Part shown: one piece after another, positions 27,045-34,729 of the stretch
Numbering within the stretch: the first letter of the stretch is position 1
Layout of the letters: every line of letters begins with the position of its first letter
NCBI GenBank assembly: GCA_903912925.1
Contig: CAIWJG010000956.1
Span: forward strand, 1-34,729
Length of the DNA stretch: 34,729 bases
Source of the DNA: an uncultured Verrucomicrobia subdivision 3 bacterium
GTDB taxonomy: Bacteria > Verrucomicrobiota > Verrucomicrobiia > Limisphaerales > UBA8199
Direction: 5' to 3'
Position numbers and translations under genes: made by a program
The notes under the pieces: generated by a model
What the model was told of the DNA's origin: nothing
The model's input: only the letters and a program-made list of their open reading frames with translations
The model's database searches: none

Positions 27045-27072
27045 TGCCTGCCGGGCGCGGATTTCCGATACT
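27044..27072 (+). promoter_or_regulatory. Promoter candidate for tRNA-Val
   Basis: TTGCCT (27044-27049) and GATACT (27067-27072) are separated by exactly 17 bp and lie about 50 bp ahead of the tRNA. Each hexamer has four of six consensus bases. Confidence 0.4.
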
Positions 27073-27121
27073 TTGAGTGTGGCGCTCGAAATGAAGCAGT
27101 TAACGGGCGTCGATTCTGGTG

Positions 27122-27196
27122 GCGCGGTTAGCTCAGTGGTAGAGCACTTCCTTGACACGGAAGGGGTCAGAGGTTCAAACCCTCTATCGCGCACCA
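27122..27196 (+). tRNA. tRNA-Val (anticodon GAC)
   Basis: A full cloverleaf is visible. The acceptor GCGCGGT pairs with ATCGCGC, including one G-U pair. The D-arm TAGCTCAGTGGTAGAGC, the anticodon stem CTTCC/GGAAG with loop TTGACAC (anticodon GAC at 27154-27156), and the T-arm AGAGGTTCAAACCCTCT follow. The genomic CCA end is encoded (27194-27196). The GAC anticodon reads GUC/GUU valine codons. Confidence 0.95.
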
Positions 27197-27357
27197 TTCA
27201 ATGTTTGCAAGGGTTTCGTTGAGACGTGCCGCTGGCCGATCCGGCGAAGGTTACCTCGGTGGGCTTCCTGATTTACGATAAGCTGGAGGAGCTGTTCCAA
27301 CTATAAGTGGCGTGGATCAAGGCATCGCCGGCCGCATGTGACTGAGCGGCGATCGTC

Positions 27358-27825
27358 TTAAGACCGTCGGGAGAGCAGCCGTTGGAGTCGCATCCGGTTG
27401 TAGCGCTGGGCGAGGATGCAGGGCAGATTGGCCAGTAGGCCGTAGCCAACCATGATGAGATCAGCCCACCACGGGTTCCAAAGGAAGAATACAGGGGCGC
27501 AGGCTAGGGCACACCAGTGACAAAGCTCGCCACGCCGGGTTTCGCGCACGAAGCGGCGCAGGTAATCCGGATGGGTGTTTGCCAACCGGCCTTTGGCAAA
27601 GCCCCCGCCGAACCAGCGCGCTGCATCGGGCAGCCAGTCCTTCCAGTGTTTGATGCCCAGGATCCGTTCGTAGCAGCGTCCGCCCTGTTCCCAGGCGTGT
27701 GTAACGTCCGGATTGAACCAGGTCACCGGCATTCGTGTGAACGCCCAGGCCAGGCCAAGTTGAATCACGGGCCAGCCGGCGATGTTCAGCGTGATGACCC
27801 AAGCGATCGGGAGTTCAATCGGCAC
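27358..27825 (-). CDS. crtO: Carotenoid acyltransferase CrtO (staphyloxanthin type)
   Basis: Predicted 155-residue membrane protein that in staphyloxanthin synthesis esterifies the sugar of glycosyl-4,4'-diaponeurosporenoate with a fatty acid. The body 'WFNPDVTHAWEQGGRCYERILGIKHWKDWLPD', 'GGFAKGRLANTHPDYLRRFV' and 'ETRRGELCHW' matches CrtO closely. The start is GTG 27825, preceded by GGGACGGGAG, and overlaps the crtQ stop by 11 nt; a longer frame up to 27966 would only run through crtQ. The length agrees with Staphylococcus CrtO (about 165). It is the last gene of the leftward crt operon. Confidence 0.85.
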   Translation of the reverse strand: MPIELPIAWVITLNIAGWPVIQLGLAWAFTRMPVTWFNPDVTHAWEQGGRCYERILGIKHWKDWLPDAARWFGGGFAKGRLANTHPDYLRRFVRETRRGELCHWCALACAPVFFLWNPWWADLIMVGYGLLANLPCILAQRYNRMRLQRLLSRRS

Positions 27826-28864
27826 GAATCTCCCGTCCCTTCCAAATGACGCGCCTGCCCGAGTGCGCCACTGACCAGGCGAACACAGCAAAGAAGAAAA
27901 GCAGCGGCAGGGGATACAGCAGTGCGCTAAACCAGCGAAATGCGCCGACCTGACGGCTGAACCCACTCACTTGTGCAGCGTACAACAGGTAAATTGCGCC
28001 CCACCTAAGCCAGTCGCCGGTCACCAGCCCGACCAGCGGCGCAAGCATCAGCCCGACTATCCACGCGATAATGAGCAACATGGTGGCCCGAGCAGTCTGC
28101 CCGGCACCGGACGCAAAGCCCTTCGTCCATCCTCCGATCAGCTCCCGCAATCCGTTCGGATACATGCGGAATGAGAACAGGCCCTTGCCTGTCACACTGC
28201 GCGCCGGAAGCCCGGCCGCGCGAAATCGGGCGGCCAGCGAAGCATGCTCAAGGATCCGCCCCCGGACGGCTTCGTGCCCTCCCACGCGCCGGTAACTCTC
28301 CTGGTCCACCAGCAACATCTGTCCGAAAAGCCCGTGCGGCACCGTAGCGACGGTCATGTTGAGGTTGAAGAACATCGAGAGTTGCTCATACGGTTCCCGG
28401 ACAGCATGGTACGGGCCGATCGAGAGCGCCCCGCCGCCGTAAGCCGAGATAGCCTTGCCCAGCCCGTCCGGCTCGAACCACGTATCAGCGTCGAGGAAGA
28501 GCAGCAGCTTTCCCCGAGCGGCCTGCGCGCCCTGGTGACAAGCCCACGTCTTGCCACGCCAGCCGTCCGGCAGCGGTTGCGACGGAAGCACCCTTGCGCC
28601 GAGCTGCCGGGCCAGTTCGGCGGTGCGGTCGGTGGAGTCGTCGTCCACGACGAGGATCTCGTGCGGCTTCACCGGCTGGGCGGCGAGGGACCGAAGCAGG
28701 GTGGGGAGATTGTGCTCTTCGTTGCGTGCGGGGATGATGATACTGAAGCTCGGCGGATGGCCCGGGGCGCTGGCCCAGGTGCATCGGCAAAGGCGGCTCC
28801 AAAGGAAGAAGCCCAGGAACCAGAGTCCCAGCGCGACGGGCAGCAAGATCAACATCGGTCCCAC
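27815..28864 (-). CDS. crtQ: Carotenoid glycosyltransferase CrtQ (GT2)
   Basis: Predicted 349-residue membrane enzyme that transfers glucose onto the carboxyl group of 4,4'-diaponeurosporenoic acid. The GT2 domain begins near residue 40 (FSIIIPARNEEHNLPTLLRS), with 'ILVVDDDSTDRTAELA', the CrtQ-typical 'PDGWRGKTWACHQGA' and the DxD motif in 'FLDADTWFEPDG'. One membrane segment precedes it and three follow ('MLLIIAWIVGLMLAPLVGLV', 'LLYPLPLLFFFAVFAWSVA'). ATG 28864 overlaps the crtP stop by 16 nt; ATG 28855 is an alternative. Confidence 0.87.
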   Translation of the reverse strand: MGPMLILLPVALGLWFLGFFLWSRLCRCTWASAPGHPPSFSIIIPARNEEHNLPTLLRSLAAQPVKPHEILVVDDDSTDRTAELARQLGARVLPSQPLPDGWRGKTWACHQGAQAARGKLLLFLDADTWFEPDGLGKAISAYGGGALSIGPYHAVREPYEQLSMFFNLNMTVATVPHGLFGQMLLVDQESYRRVGGHEAVRGRILEHASLAARFRAAGLPARSVTGKGLFSFRMYPNGLRELIGGWTKGFASGAGQTARATMLLIIAWIVGLMLAPLVGLVTGDWLRWGAIYLLYAAQVSGFSRQVGAFRWFSALLYPLPLLFFFAVFAWSVAHSGRRVIWKGREIRAD

Positions 28865-30393
28865 GCGACGACTTTGCGAGCGACGTTCTGGCCGCAGAGG
28901 ACGACCATGGGCATGCCGCCACCAGGGTTCACCGAGCCGCCGACGAAGAAGAGGTTCGGATACCTTGTGCTTTGCTTCGGCGCTTTGAAGGCGAGGTTCT
29001 TGAAGCGATCACTCACCACGCCATAGATTGCGCCCTTATTTGAATAATACTGCTGCCGAATATCGAGCGGCGTCCAGCAATGCTCGAAGACGACGTGCTT
29101 CCGCAGGTCTTTCAAGCCCATCCGTTCCAGTTTGTCCACGACGCGTTCCTTGAGCACCAGGTAATCCTCGCGAGTCAGCGGGTGCGCGTCCTCAATGTGC
29201 GGAATGTGCGGGAGAATCTTCAGGCAGTCGCAGCCCGGCGGCGCCACGGTCGGATCGGTCTTCGACGCGGCCACCAGGTAGATCGTCGGGTCGGGCGGCA
29301 ACTGGCGTTTGCGGAAAACGGTGTGGAAATGTTCGCGCTGATGCTCGGAGAAAAAGAAGTTATGGTGCGCGAGCTGCGGGTATTGGCAGTCGAGGCCGAG
29401 TTCAAGCACGAGGCCAGAGCAGGAGGGTTCATACTTGTCGAGCGTGCGCAGGAACTTCTCGTCTTCCCGCAACAGCTTCTCGTAGGCCGGAATGACTTCC
29501 ATATTCGAGACAATGATGTCGGCGGGATGGAACTGCCCGTTGGCGACGAGGCCCGTAACGCGGTTGCCCTCCTTGCGAACTCCGGGTACGTAGCAGCCGA
29601 CGGCAGTCGGCTCTAACCTTCCCGAGGCTTTGCCCTCCTTGCGAATTTCGGTGACCTCGCTGTTGAGGTGGACCCCGATGCCGAGTTCGTCCATGAGCCG
29701 CTGAAGGCCGAGGGCGATGTTGTACAGGCCGCCGTCGACGTACCAGAGGTCGTAGCGAAACTGGATCGTCGGCAGGCAGTTCATGAAGGCCGGAGAATGA
29801 TAGGCCGAGGAGCCGACATACTTGATGAAGTAATCGAACACATCCTGCATGTGCCGCGTCTTGAGAAACCGCTTCACGCCGCCGTGCATCGTGCGGAACA
29901 GGTCGAACTTCGGGAACTTCCACAGCCCGTAGAAGCGCCCAAATTCCTTGGAGTTGTCGAGACCCTGCTCGAAATAGCCGGAGTTCACGAGGTCGTAGAG
30001 GTCGGCCGAGTATTTCAGGAACCGCTGCACGCAAGCCGGGTCTTCGCCGACCTTCCGCGCCTCCTCGGCCATGCGGTCCGCCTCGGGGTAAAGGTCCACC
30101 ACCTTGCCGTCCTCGAAGAAGTTGCGCCAGTGCGGACGCAGCGGGCGGATCGGGATGTAATCGCTCATCTTCTTGCCCGACCGCTCGAACAGCCGCCCGA
30201 AGATGTGCGGCAAAGTGAGGATGGAGGGGCCGAGGTCGAAACTGTAACCATGCTCCTTCAACACGTTGAGCTTGCCGCCGATCTTGGCGTTCTTGTCGTG
30301 GATGGTCACGGCATAACCCTCCTGCGCCAGCGAGATGGCGGCTGACAAGCCGCCCAATCCCGCACCTATAACAATGACTCGCTTTCCGCTCAT
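28849..30393 (-). CDS. crtP: 4,4'-diaponeurosporene oxygenase CrtP
   Basis: Predicted 514-residue FAD enzyme that oxidises the terminal methyl group of the C30 carotenoid to an aldehyde. The dinucleotide fold is IGAGLGGLSAAISLA (about 8-22). Segments close to Staphylococcus CrtP are 'FDLGPSILTLPHIFGRLFE', 'FIKYVGSSAY', 'YPQLAHHNFFFSEH', 'DKLERMGLKDLRKHV', 'GAIYGVVSDR' and the C-terminal FAD motif 'FVGGSVNPGGGMPMV'. These separate it from CrtN, whose relative is at 32643. The ATG has AAGGAAATGAAG before it and lies 7 nt after the TPR gene stop. Confidence 0.9.
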   Translation of the reverse strand: MSGKRVIVIGAGLGGLSAAISLAQEGYAVTIHDKNAKIGGKLNVLKEHGYSFDLGPSILTLPHIFGRLFERSGKKMSDYIPIRPLRPHWRNFFEDGKVVDLYPEADRMAEEARKVGEDPACVQRFLKYSADLYDLVNSGYFEQGLDNSKEFGRFYGLWKFPKFDLFRTMHGGVKRFLKTRHMQDVFDYFIKYVGSSAYHSPAFMNCLPTIQFRYDLWYVDGGLYNIALGLQRLMDELGIGVHLNSEVTEIRKEGKASGRLEPTAVGCYVPGVRKEGNRVTGLVANGQFHPADIIVSNMEVIPAYEKLLREDEKFLRTLDKYEPSCSGLVLELGLDCQYPQLAHHNFFFSEHQREHFHTVFRKRQLPPDPTIYLVAASKTDPTVAPPGCDCLKILPHIPHIEDAHPLTREDYLVLKERVVDKLERMGLKDLRKHVVFEHCWTPLDIRQQYYSNKGAIYGVVSDRFKNLAFKAPKQSTRYPNLFFVGGSVNPGGGMPMVVLCGQNVARKVVAWDRC

Positions 30394-30400
30394 GTGTGCT

Positions 30401-31174
30401 TCATTTCCTTTCCACTACCCGCGCCAGACCTTCCTTCGCCACGTGATCCGATGGATGTTCGGCCAGCGCCTGGCGGAAGTAATTCGCCGCCTCCGCGCGC
30501 TGGCCGAGCAATTCATAAGTCCGTCCGATGAAGGTGAGACAACTGCTGCGGCCCCACCGCGGTTCCAGTGGTCCGCCAAGGCGCTGCGCTTCCGCGGCGA
30601 ACAGTGTCTCCGCTGCCAGCAGCGTGGTCAGCGCCTCGCGCTGCGCCGCCGCCCTTCTAGCCGTGTGAAATTGGCCGGTGCCGAGCAGGTAGCGCACGCG
30701 CGGATTCTCTGCGCCAAACTCCATCGCCTTATTCTGATGCTTCGCTACGCGCGGTCCAAACCGCACGCCACGCAGCAGGTTCCCGTCGATCTTCATCCCG
30801 TAAAGCGTGCCGAGCAACGCGTGGCTTTCGGCGTGCCGCTCGTCCAGCTTTACCGCGGTTTCCAGCGCGGCCAGCGCGGCATCCATCGCCGCGTCGGCAG
30901 CGAGCGTGCTCGTGGGCGAGGCGGGCCGGCTGCGCAGTTGGAGCATGTGATGAAACTCCGCCGCGCCCAGCCAATAATAGTTAGTGCCGGAGCCGGGTGC
31001 GTTGGTGCTGGCCTGCCGGAAGAGTTCCGCCGCCGCGCCGAACCGCTGGCCGTCCCAGGCTTTATAGGCTGCGGTGAACTCTTTGACGCCGGCCGCCATT
31101 AGCTGGTCGCTGCTCTCGTTAGCCCACGTTACGCAGGCGCTCAGGAAGAACCAGGCTGCAACTCTCCAAATCAT
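30401..31174 (-). CDS. Exported TPR-like protein in the crt operon
   Basis: Predicted 257-residue protein. The start at 31174 opens on a signal peptide (MIWRVAAWFFLSACVTWANE); a longer frame would run into the divergent aldH promoter region. The rest is helical with TPR features ('AAYKAWDGQRFGAAAELFRQASTNAPGSGTNYYWLG', 'ALAALETAVKLDERHAESHALLG', 'ELLGQRAEAANYFRQALAEHP'). It is the first gene of the operon TPR-crtP-crtQ-crtO, with 7 nt to crtP. TPR proteins act as scaffolds, so it might organise a carotenoid enzyme complex or be unrelated; the sequence does not decide. Confidence 0.7.
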   Translation of the reverse strand: MIWRVAAWFFLSACVTWANESSDQLMAAGVKEFTAAYKAWDGQRFGAAAELFRQASTNAPGSGTNYYWLGAAEFHHMLQLRSRPASPTSTLAADAAMDAALAALETAVKLDERHAESHALLGTLYGMKIDGNLLRGVRFGPRVAKHQNKAMEFGAENPRVRYLLGTGQFHTARRAAAQREALTTLLAAETLFAAEAQRLGGPLEPRWGRSSCLTFIGRTYELLGQRAEAANYFRQALAEHPSDHVAKEGLARVVERK

Positions 31175-31221
31175 GTCTTGCTTGACTTCTACACCATCGC
31201 CTAGAGTTCGCCAAACGAAAT

Positions 31222-32604
31222 ATGGACCTGCCACAACTCATCCAGCGCCAGCGCGCCTATTTCCACACCGGCGCCACCCGGTCCCTCGGCTATCGCCGCG
31301 CGCAGCTCCAGAAGCTCCACGACGCGCTCGTAGCGCACGAGCCTGCTTTGCTGGCCGCGCTCCAGGCCGATCTCCGTAAATCGGCGCAAGAGGCCTATGC
31401 CACTGAGCTCGGCCTCGTGCTGAGCGAGATCCGCCACGCTCTCCGCTGTCTGCCGGCATGGATGAAGCCGCGAGGCCGCCGCACGCCGCTGATCACGTGG
31501 CCCGCGCGCGGGTTTGTCCAACCCGAACCCTATGGCGTGGCGCTCATCATCGGGCCGTGGAACTATCCGCTCCAGCTCCTGCTTTCACCCTTGGTCGGCG
31601 CGCTGGCCGCCGGCAACTGCGTGGTGCTCAAACCGTCCAGGTTCGCGCCGCGCACCGCCGCCGCGATCGCCCAGCTCATCAGCACGATCTATTCGGAGGA
31701 ATACGTTGCCATCGTGCAAGGGGAACGCGCGGTCCCCGAGACGCTGCTGCGCGAAAAATATGACTGCATCTTCTTTACCGGCAGCCCCGGCGTTGGCCGG
31801 TCCGTGATGGCGGCTGCGGCCCGGCATCTCACGCCGGTCACGCTCGAGCTCGGGGGCAAATCCCCGTGCCTGGTTTGCGCCGACGCGCCGCTGGAGGTTA
31901 CTGCCCGGCGTATCGTCTGGGGCAAGTTCCTGAATGCGGGCCAGACCTGCGTAGCCCCTGATTTCGTCTTCGTGGATTGCCGCATTAGGGGCCCGCTAGT
32001 CGAGGCGCTCAAGCGGACCATTCGCCAGTTCTACGGCGACGACCCGCGGAAAAGCCCGGACTACGGTCGCATCGTAAGCCGGAAACATCTGGATCGACTC
32101 ACCGCTTATCTCGGTAGCGGCCAAATCGCCCACGGCGGCCAGCACGATGCGGACGACCTCTATATTGCGCCGACGATCCTGACTGACGCGCCGATGGATG
32201 CCCCGGTGATGCAGGAGGAAATCTTCGGGCCGATCCTGCCCGTGGTGGAATTCGACAAGCTGGACGATGCCCTGGCGTTGCTGCGCGACCGGCCGACTCC
32301 CCTGGCGCTGTACCTGTTCACCAAGCAGCGCGCGACGCAGGAGCGCGTGCTCACCACCACGCGCTCGGGCGGGGTCTGTCTCAATGACACCGTGATGCAC
32401 ATGATCGGCAAGAACCTTCCGTTTGGCGGCCTGGGCGACAGCGGTATGGGTGCCTACCACGGCCAGGCCAGCTTTGAAAGCTTCACTCACCGGCGGTCAG
32501 TGTTGCGCGGTTCATTCGCGTTCGACTCCAAGCTGCGCTATCCGCCCCCGTGCATTTCGCTGGCGACGCTAAAGCGCGCCTACCGTTTTCTGCTCGGCGG
32601 CTAA
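31222..32604 (+). CDS. aldH: 4,4'-diaponeurosporen-aldehyde dehydrogenase (AldH)
   Basis: Predicted 460-residue NAD(P)-dependent aldehyde dehydrogenase of the class 3-like group that contains Staphylococcus AldH; here it would oxidise the aldehyde made by CrtP to the carboxylic acid. 'GPWNYPLQLLLSPLVGALAAGN' and 'FTGSPGVG' are the cofactor regions, E209 lies in LELGGKSP and catalytic Cys243 in NAGQTCVAP. 'EEIFGPILPV' and 'PFGGLGDSGMGAYHG' are typical of class 3. The C-terminus ends in a hydrophobic, basic tail suited to membrane contact. It is divergent from the TPR-crtPQO operon, with a 47-bp gap, and is followed 38 bp later by crtN. A general aldehyde dehydrogenase is the alternative, but context argues for the carotenoid role. 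Confidence 0.83.
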   Translation: MDLPQLIQRQRAYFHTGATRSLGYRRAQLQKLHDALVAHEPALLAALQADLRKSAQEAYATELGLVLSEIRHALRCLPAWMKPRGRRTPLITWPARGFVQPEPYGVALIIGPWNYPLQLLLSPLVGALAAGNCVVLKPSRFAPRTAAAIAQLISTIYSEEYVAIVQGERAVPETLLREKYDCIFFTGSPGVGRSVMAAAARHLTPVTLELGGKSPCLVCADAPLEVTARRIVWGKFLNAGQTCVAPDFVFVDCRIRGPLVEALKRTIRQFYGDDPRKSPDYGRIVSRKHLDRLTAYLGSGQIAHGGQHDADDLYIAPTILTDAPMDAPVMQEEIFGPILPVVEFDKLDDALALLRDRPTPLALYLFTKQRATQERVLTTTRSGGVCLNDTVMHMIGKNLPFGGLGDSGMGAYHGQASFESFTHRRSVLRGSFAFDSKLRYPPPCISLATLKRAYRFLLGG

Positions 32605-32642
32605 GCTTGCCATGAGAGCGCGGTTGCGATAAAGAGGAACCC

Positions 32643-34130
32643 ATGGCCGAGCGCGTGATCATCGTCGGGGCGGGCCCAGGGGGATTGGCCACGGCAATGT
32701 TGCTGGCCAAGGCCGGGCTGGAGGTTACCGTCATCGAAAGCCAGCCGCGTGTTGGCGGTCGCACTTCGGCGATCGAAAGCAACGGTTATCGCTTCGACCT
32801 CGGGCCGACCTTCTTCCTCTATCCGCAAGTCCTGGAAGAGATCTTCACCTCCGTCGGACGCGACCTGCATCGTGAAGTGCCGATGAAGCGGCTCGACCCG
32901 CAGTACCGGCTCATCTTCGGCGCGGGCGGCGAACTGCTTTGCACGTCCGATATCGAGCGAATGGTCGCCGAGATCGCGAAGCTGGCCCCGGCGGATGCGC
33001 CGCAGTTCCGCCGGTTCATGGATTACAACCGGGTCAAGCTGGAGAAGTTTGCACCCTGCCTGCAGTCACCGTTTTCGAGTTGGACCGACCTGCTACACCC
33101 GCGCCTGCTGGCGGTGCTGCCCTATCTCAAGCCGTGGAAATCGCTCCACGCTGAATTGGCTGGGTATTTCCGCGACCCACGGCTGCAATTGGCCTTCACG
33201 TTCCAGTCGAAATACCTGGGCATGTCGCCCTTCCAGTGCCCGAGCCTGTTCTCGATCCTCTCGTTCCTCGAATACGAACACGGCATTTGGCATCCGATCG
33301 GCGGCTGCAATTCGCTCACGCACGGCATGGCGCGTGTCGCCGCCGAGTTGGGGGCCACCCTCCGGCTGAACGAGCCGGTGCAGGAAATCCTGTTCGAGGG
33401 TCGTCGCGCCGTCGGTGTGCGCACGGCGGCGGGCGAACTGCGCGCGGACGCCGTGGTTGTGAACGCCGACTTCGGCCACGCCATGACGACGCTGGTGCCG
33501 GATCGGCTGCGGCGCCGATGGACCGATGCGACCATCGCCCGCAAGCGCTTCTCCTGCTCGACCTTCATGATGTACCTGGGCATCGAGGGCCACTATGACC
33601 AGCTCATGCACCACAACATCTACGTGGCCCGCAATTACCGGCAGAACCTCGACGAGATCGAGAACCAGCACGTGCTCACCGAAGACCCGTCGTTCTACGT
33701 CGAGAATCCCTGCCGCAACGATGACACCATGGCGCCGCCTGGCCACAGCGCGCTCTATGTGCTGGTGCCCGTCAGCCATCAGCACCCGAACATTGACTGG
33801 AGCAAAGAGCGCGACCGCTACCGGAAAGTGGCGTTGCGGCAACTCGCCAAGCTCGGCCTCGGCGACATAGAGAAACGCATCCGTTTCGAGCGCATCGTGA
33901 CGCCCGTTGAGTGGGAAAACAAAGTCGGCATCTACCGGGGGGCGACCTTTAACCTCGCCCACAACCTCGGCCAGATGCTCCACCTGCGCCCCCGAAACCG
34001 ATTCGAGGAGTTTGACCGGATGTACCTGGTTGGCGGCGGCACGCACCCCGGCAGCGGCCTGCCCGTCATCTTCGAATCCGCCCGCATCAGTGCGCGCCTG
34101 CTCCTTGAGGACCTGGGCCGGGCGGCGTGA
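32643..34130 (+). CDS. crtN: C30 carotenoid desaturase CrtN
   Basis: Predicted 495-residue FAD enzyme that dehydrogenates (dehydro)squalene toward 4,4'-diaponeurosporene. The dinucleotide fold is IVGAGPGGLATAMLLA (about 6-21), followed by 'GYRFDLGPTFFLYPQVL'. 'CSTFMMYLGIEGHYDQLMHHNIY', 'DPSFYVENP' and the C-terminal 'YLVGGGTHPGSGLPVIFESARIS' are closer to CrtN than to CrtP. AGAGGAAC precedes the ATG. It shares the rightward arm with aldH. Hydroxysqualene dehydroxylase (HpnE) is a related family, but the match and the context favour CrtN. Confidence 0.85.
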   Translation: MAERVIIVGAGPGGLATAMLLAKAGLEVTVIESQPRVGGRTSAIESNGYRFDLGPTFFLYPQVLEEIFTSVGRDLHREVPMKRLDPQYRLIFGAGGELLCTSDIERMVAEIAKLAPADAPQFRRFMDYNRVKLEKFAPCLQSPFSSWTDLLHPRLLAVLPYLKPWKSLHAELAGYFRDPRLQLAFTFQSKYLGMSPFQCPSLFSILSFLEYEHGIWHPIGGCNSLTHGMARVAAELGATLRLNEPVQEILFEGRRAVGVRTAAGELRADAVVVNADFGHAMTTLVPDRLRRRWTDATIARKRFSCSTFMMYLGIEGHYDQLMHHNIYVARNYRQNLDEIENQHVLTEDPSFYVENPCRNDDTMAPPGHSALYVLVPVSHQHPNIDWSKERDRYRKVALRQLAKLGLGDIEKRIRFERIVTPVEWENKVGIYRGATFNLAHNLGQMLHLRPRNRFEEFDRMYLVGGGTHPGSGLPVIFESARISARLLLEDLGRAA

Positions 34131-34150
34131 ACCCGCGCCGATGCGGCAGA

Positions 34151-34220
34151 AGGTCCGACGGCTCAGGTGCTTAAACAAGGCTCGCAGGTTCGACGGCTCA
34201 GGGGGTTAAGCAGGGCGCAC
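34151..34220. repeat. 35-bp imperfect tandem repeat
   Basis: Two units (34151-34185, 34186-34220) begin AGGTCCGACGGCTCAGG and AGGTTCGACGGCTCAGG and continue with 'TTAA..A.GGC.C'. They start about 20 bp after the crtN stop. No function is apparent. Confidence 0.7.
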
Positions 34221-34405
34221 AGGGCCCAGGTCCGGGAGCCTGGCTTTTGTCGCGTCAGGTCGTCACCCGTGGAAACGTCTCGCGGGGCAGGGTGAGCGGA
34301 GGCCGCCGTTGAACAAACAGGGCGCGGCTGGGTCAAAAGCCTCGTGAACGCTGCAACCCTCCGCTCCCGTGCGCGCTATTGGTGGCGCAAAGAAATCCGT
34401 TGAAC

Positions 34406-34581
34406 CAACGCAAAGGCGCAAAGGTGCAGAGACGCAAGGGTTTCGGCCGTTGGGAAGGGGGCTTAACGCAGAGACGCAGAGAAACGCAGAGAAAGAGAAA
34501 TCTCTGCGAATCTCTCGCCTTTGCGTTAAATTCGGGTTTGGGAGTCCCTTGCGCCTTTGCCTCTTGGCGTCTTTGCGTTAA
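34406..34581. repeat. Imperfect inverted repeat of CGCAAAGG/CCTTTGCG type
   Basis: The left part (34406-34440, AACGCAAAGGCGCAAAGGTG...) is mirrored at 34517-34528 and at 34546-34581 (CCTTGCGCCTTTGCC, then TCTTTGCGTTAA). The middle consists of CGCAGAGA units. It belongs to the same repeat family as 5440-5468. It could fold as a long hairpin behind crtN. No coding sequence is credible here. Confidence 0.7.
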
Positions 34582-34703
34582 CTGCCGTTTTTAGGTTCAA
34601 CCACGGATGAACACAGATGGACACGGATTTGCAGCGTATTGCCGAGTAACCCCGCCTCACGTTTCACGCCTCACGTTTCATCGTTTCAACTGCCGTTTTT
34701 AGG
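34580..34703. repeat. Direct repeat AACTGCCGTTTTTAGG enclosing short dispersed repeats
   Basis: The exact 16-bp sequence occurs at 34580-34595 and 34688-34703. Between the copies are an ACCACGGATGAACACAGATG motif and tandem CCTCACGTTTCA units, all typical repeat sequence. No gene is visible from 34131 to the end of the window. Confidence 0.75.
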
Positions 34704-34729
34704 CTAAAGTGAGCAATCTGCGGTTTGCC

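Noticed and set aside
27217..27306. Short frame MPLADPAKVTSVGFLIYDKL... after tRNA-Val
   Set aside because: Only 26 codons from a GTG, with a faint resemblance to DJ-1/PfpI starts ('VGFLIYD'); too short to separate a remnant from chance.
27324..27353. Hairpin ATCGCCG/CGGCGAT as terminator of the crt operon
   Set aside because: The loop is 16 nt and no T-tract follows on the minus strand, so it is not convincing as an intrinsic terminator.
27826..27966. Longer start for crtO at 27966
   Set aside because: The extra 47 codons lie inside crtQ in another frame and do not resemble CrtO; GTG 27825 has a good ribosome site and gives the family length.

Overview
The window reads as a chromosomal segment of a GC-rich member of the PVC superphylum, most likely Verrucomicrobiota. 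The best single clue is the 51-residue gene at 9154-9309, which I recognise as the 'small basic protein' family (TIGR04137) restricted to Verrucomicrobia/Chlamydiae. Supporting clues are the many dispersed palindromes and short repeats between genes, the LolCD-type transporter and the large secreted glycoside hydrolases. No replication, plasmid or complete phage module is visible. Taxonomy is inferred from gene content, not from a marker phylogeny.

Layout. (1) 1-348: REP-like hairpins. (2) 349-3720 (-): secreted GH38 alpha-mannosidase-like enzyme. (3) 3841-7047: an accessory stretch with an intact KilA-N gene carrying a perfect 26-bp palindrome, then remnants (ORF6N, Bro-N/DinD-like, DUF4258, YgiT zinc finger, and two near-identical copies of the C-terminal end of a restriction/DNA-methyltransferase gene). 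Between those two copies lies an intact, overlapping three-gene module (5832-6570): an unnamed small protein followed by two DUF2283 proteins. (4) 7111-14495 (+): housekeeping and envelope genes: lolC/E-like and lolD, the small basic protein, an RsuA/RluB pseudouridine synthase, an SH3 protein, folD, a DUF6941-like protein, a membrane protein and a TPR-LysM lipoprotein. (5) 14846-19510 (+): an exopolysaccharide export group of outer-membrane beta-barrel, Wzz/BY-kinase, Wza-type lipoprotein and membrane-anchored FHA protein, with an intrinsic terminator ending 5 nt before the kinase start codon. (6) 19527-21086 (-): purH. (7) 21405-23357 (-): a broken transposase that fuses a DruA-type DUF4338 domain to an ISAs1-family DDE domain, disrupted by one extra base in a C6 run and by a 110-bp MITE-like element with a 9-bp target duplication. 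(8) 23568-26864 (-): secreted GH2 beta-galactosidase. (9) 27122-27196: tRNA-Val(GAC). (10) 27358-34130: a C30 carotenoid locus with divergent arms, TPR protein-crtP-crtQ-crtO (-) and aldH-crtN (+). (11) 34131-34729: repeats only.

How the genes fit together. The carotenoid locus contains every step after the C30 backbone needed for a glycosylated, acylated, staphyloxanthin-like C30 carotenoic acid, but no crtM is visible, so squalene (for instance through HpnCDE) is presumably made elsewhere. The exopolysaccharide group supplies the export and length-control machinery without glycosyltransferases. GH38 and GH2 are separate secreted sugar-degrading enzymes. The best candidates for something undescribed are the 5832-6570 three-gene module between duplicated restriction-enzyme relics and the DUF4338-ISAs1 fusion with its nested insertion.
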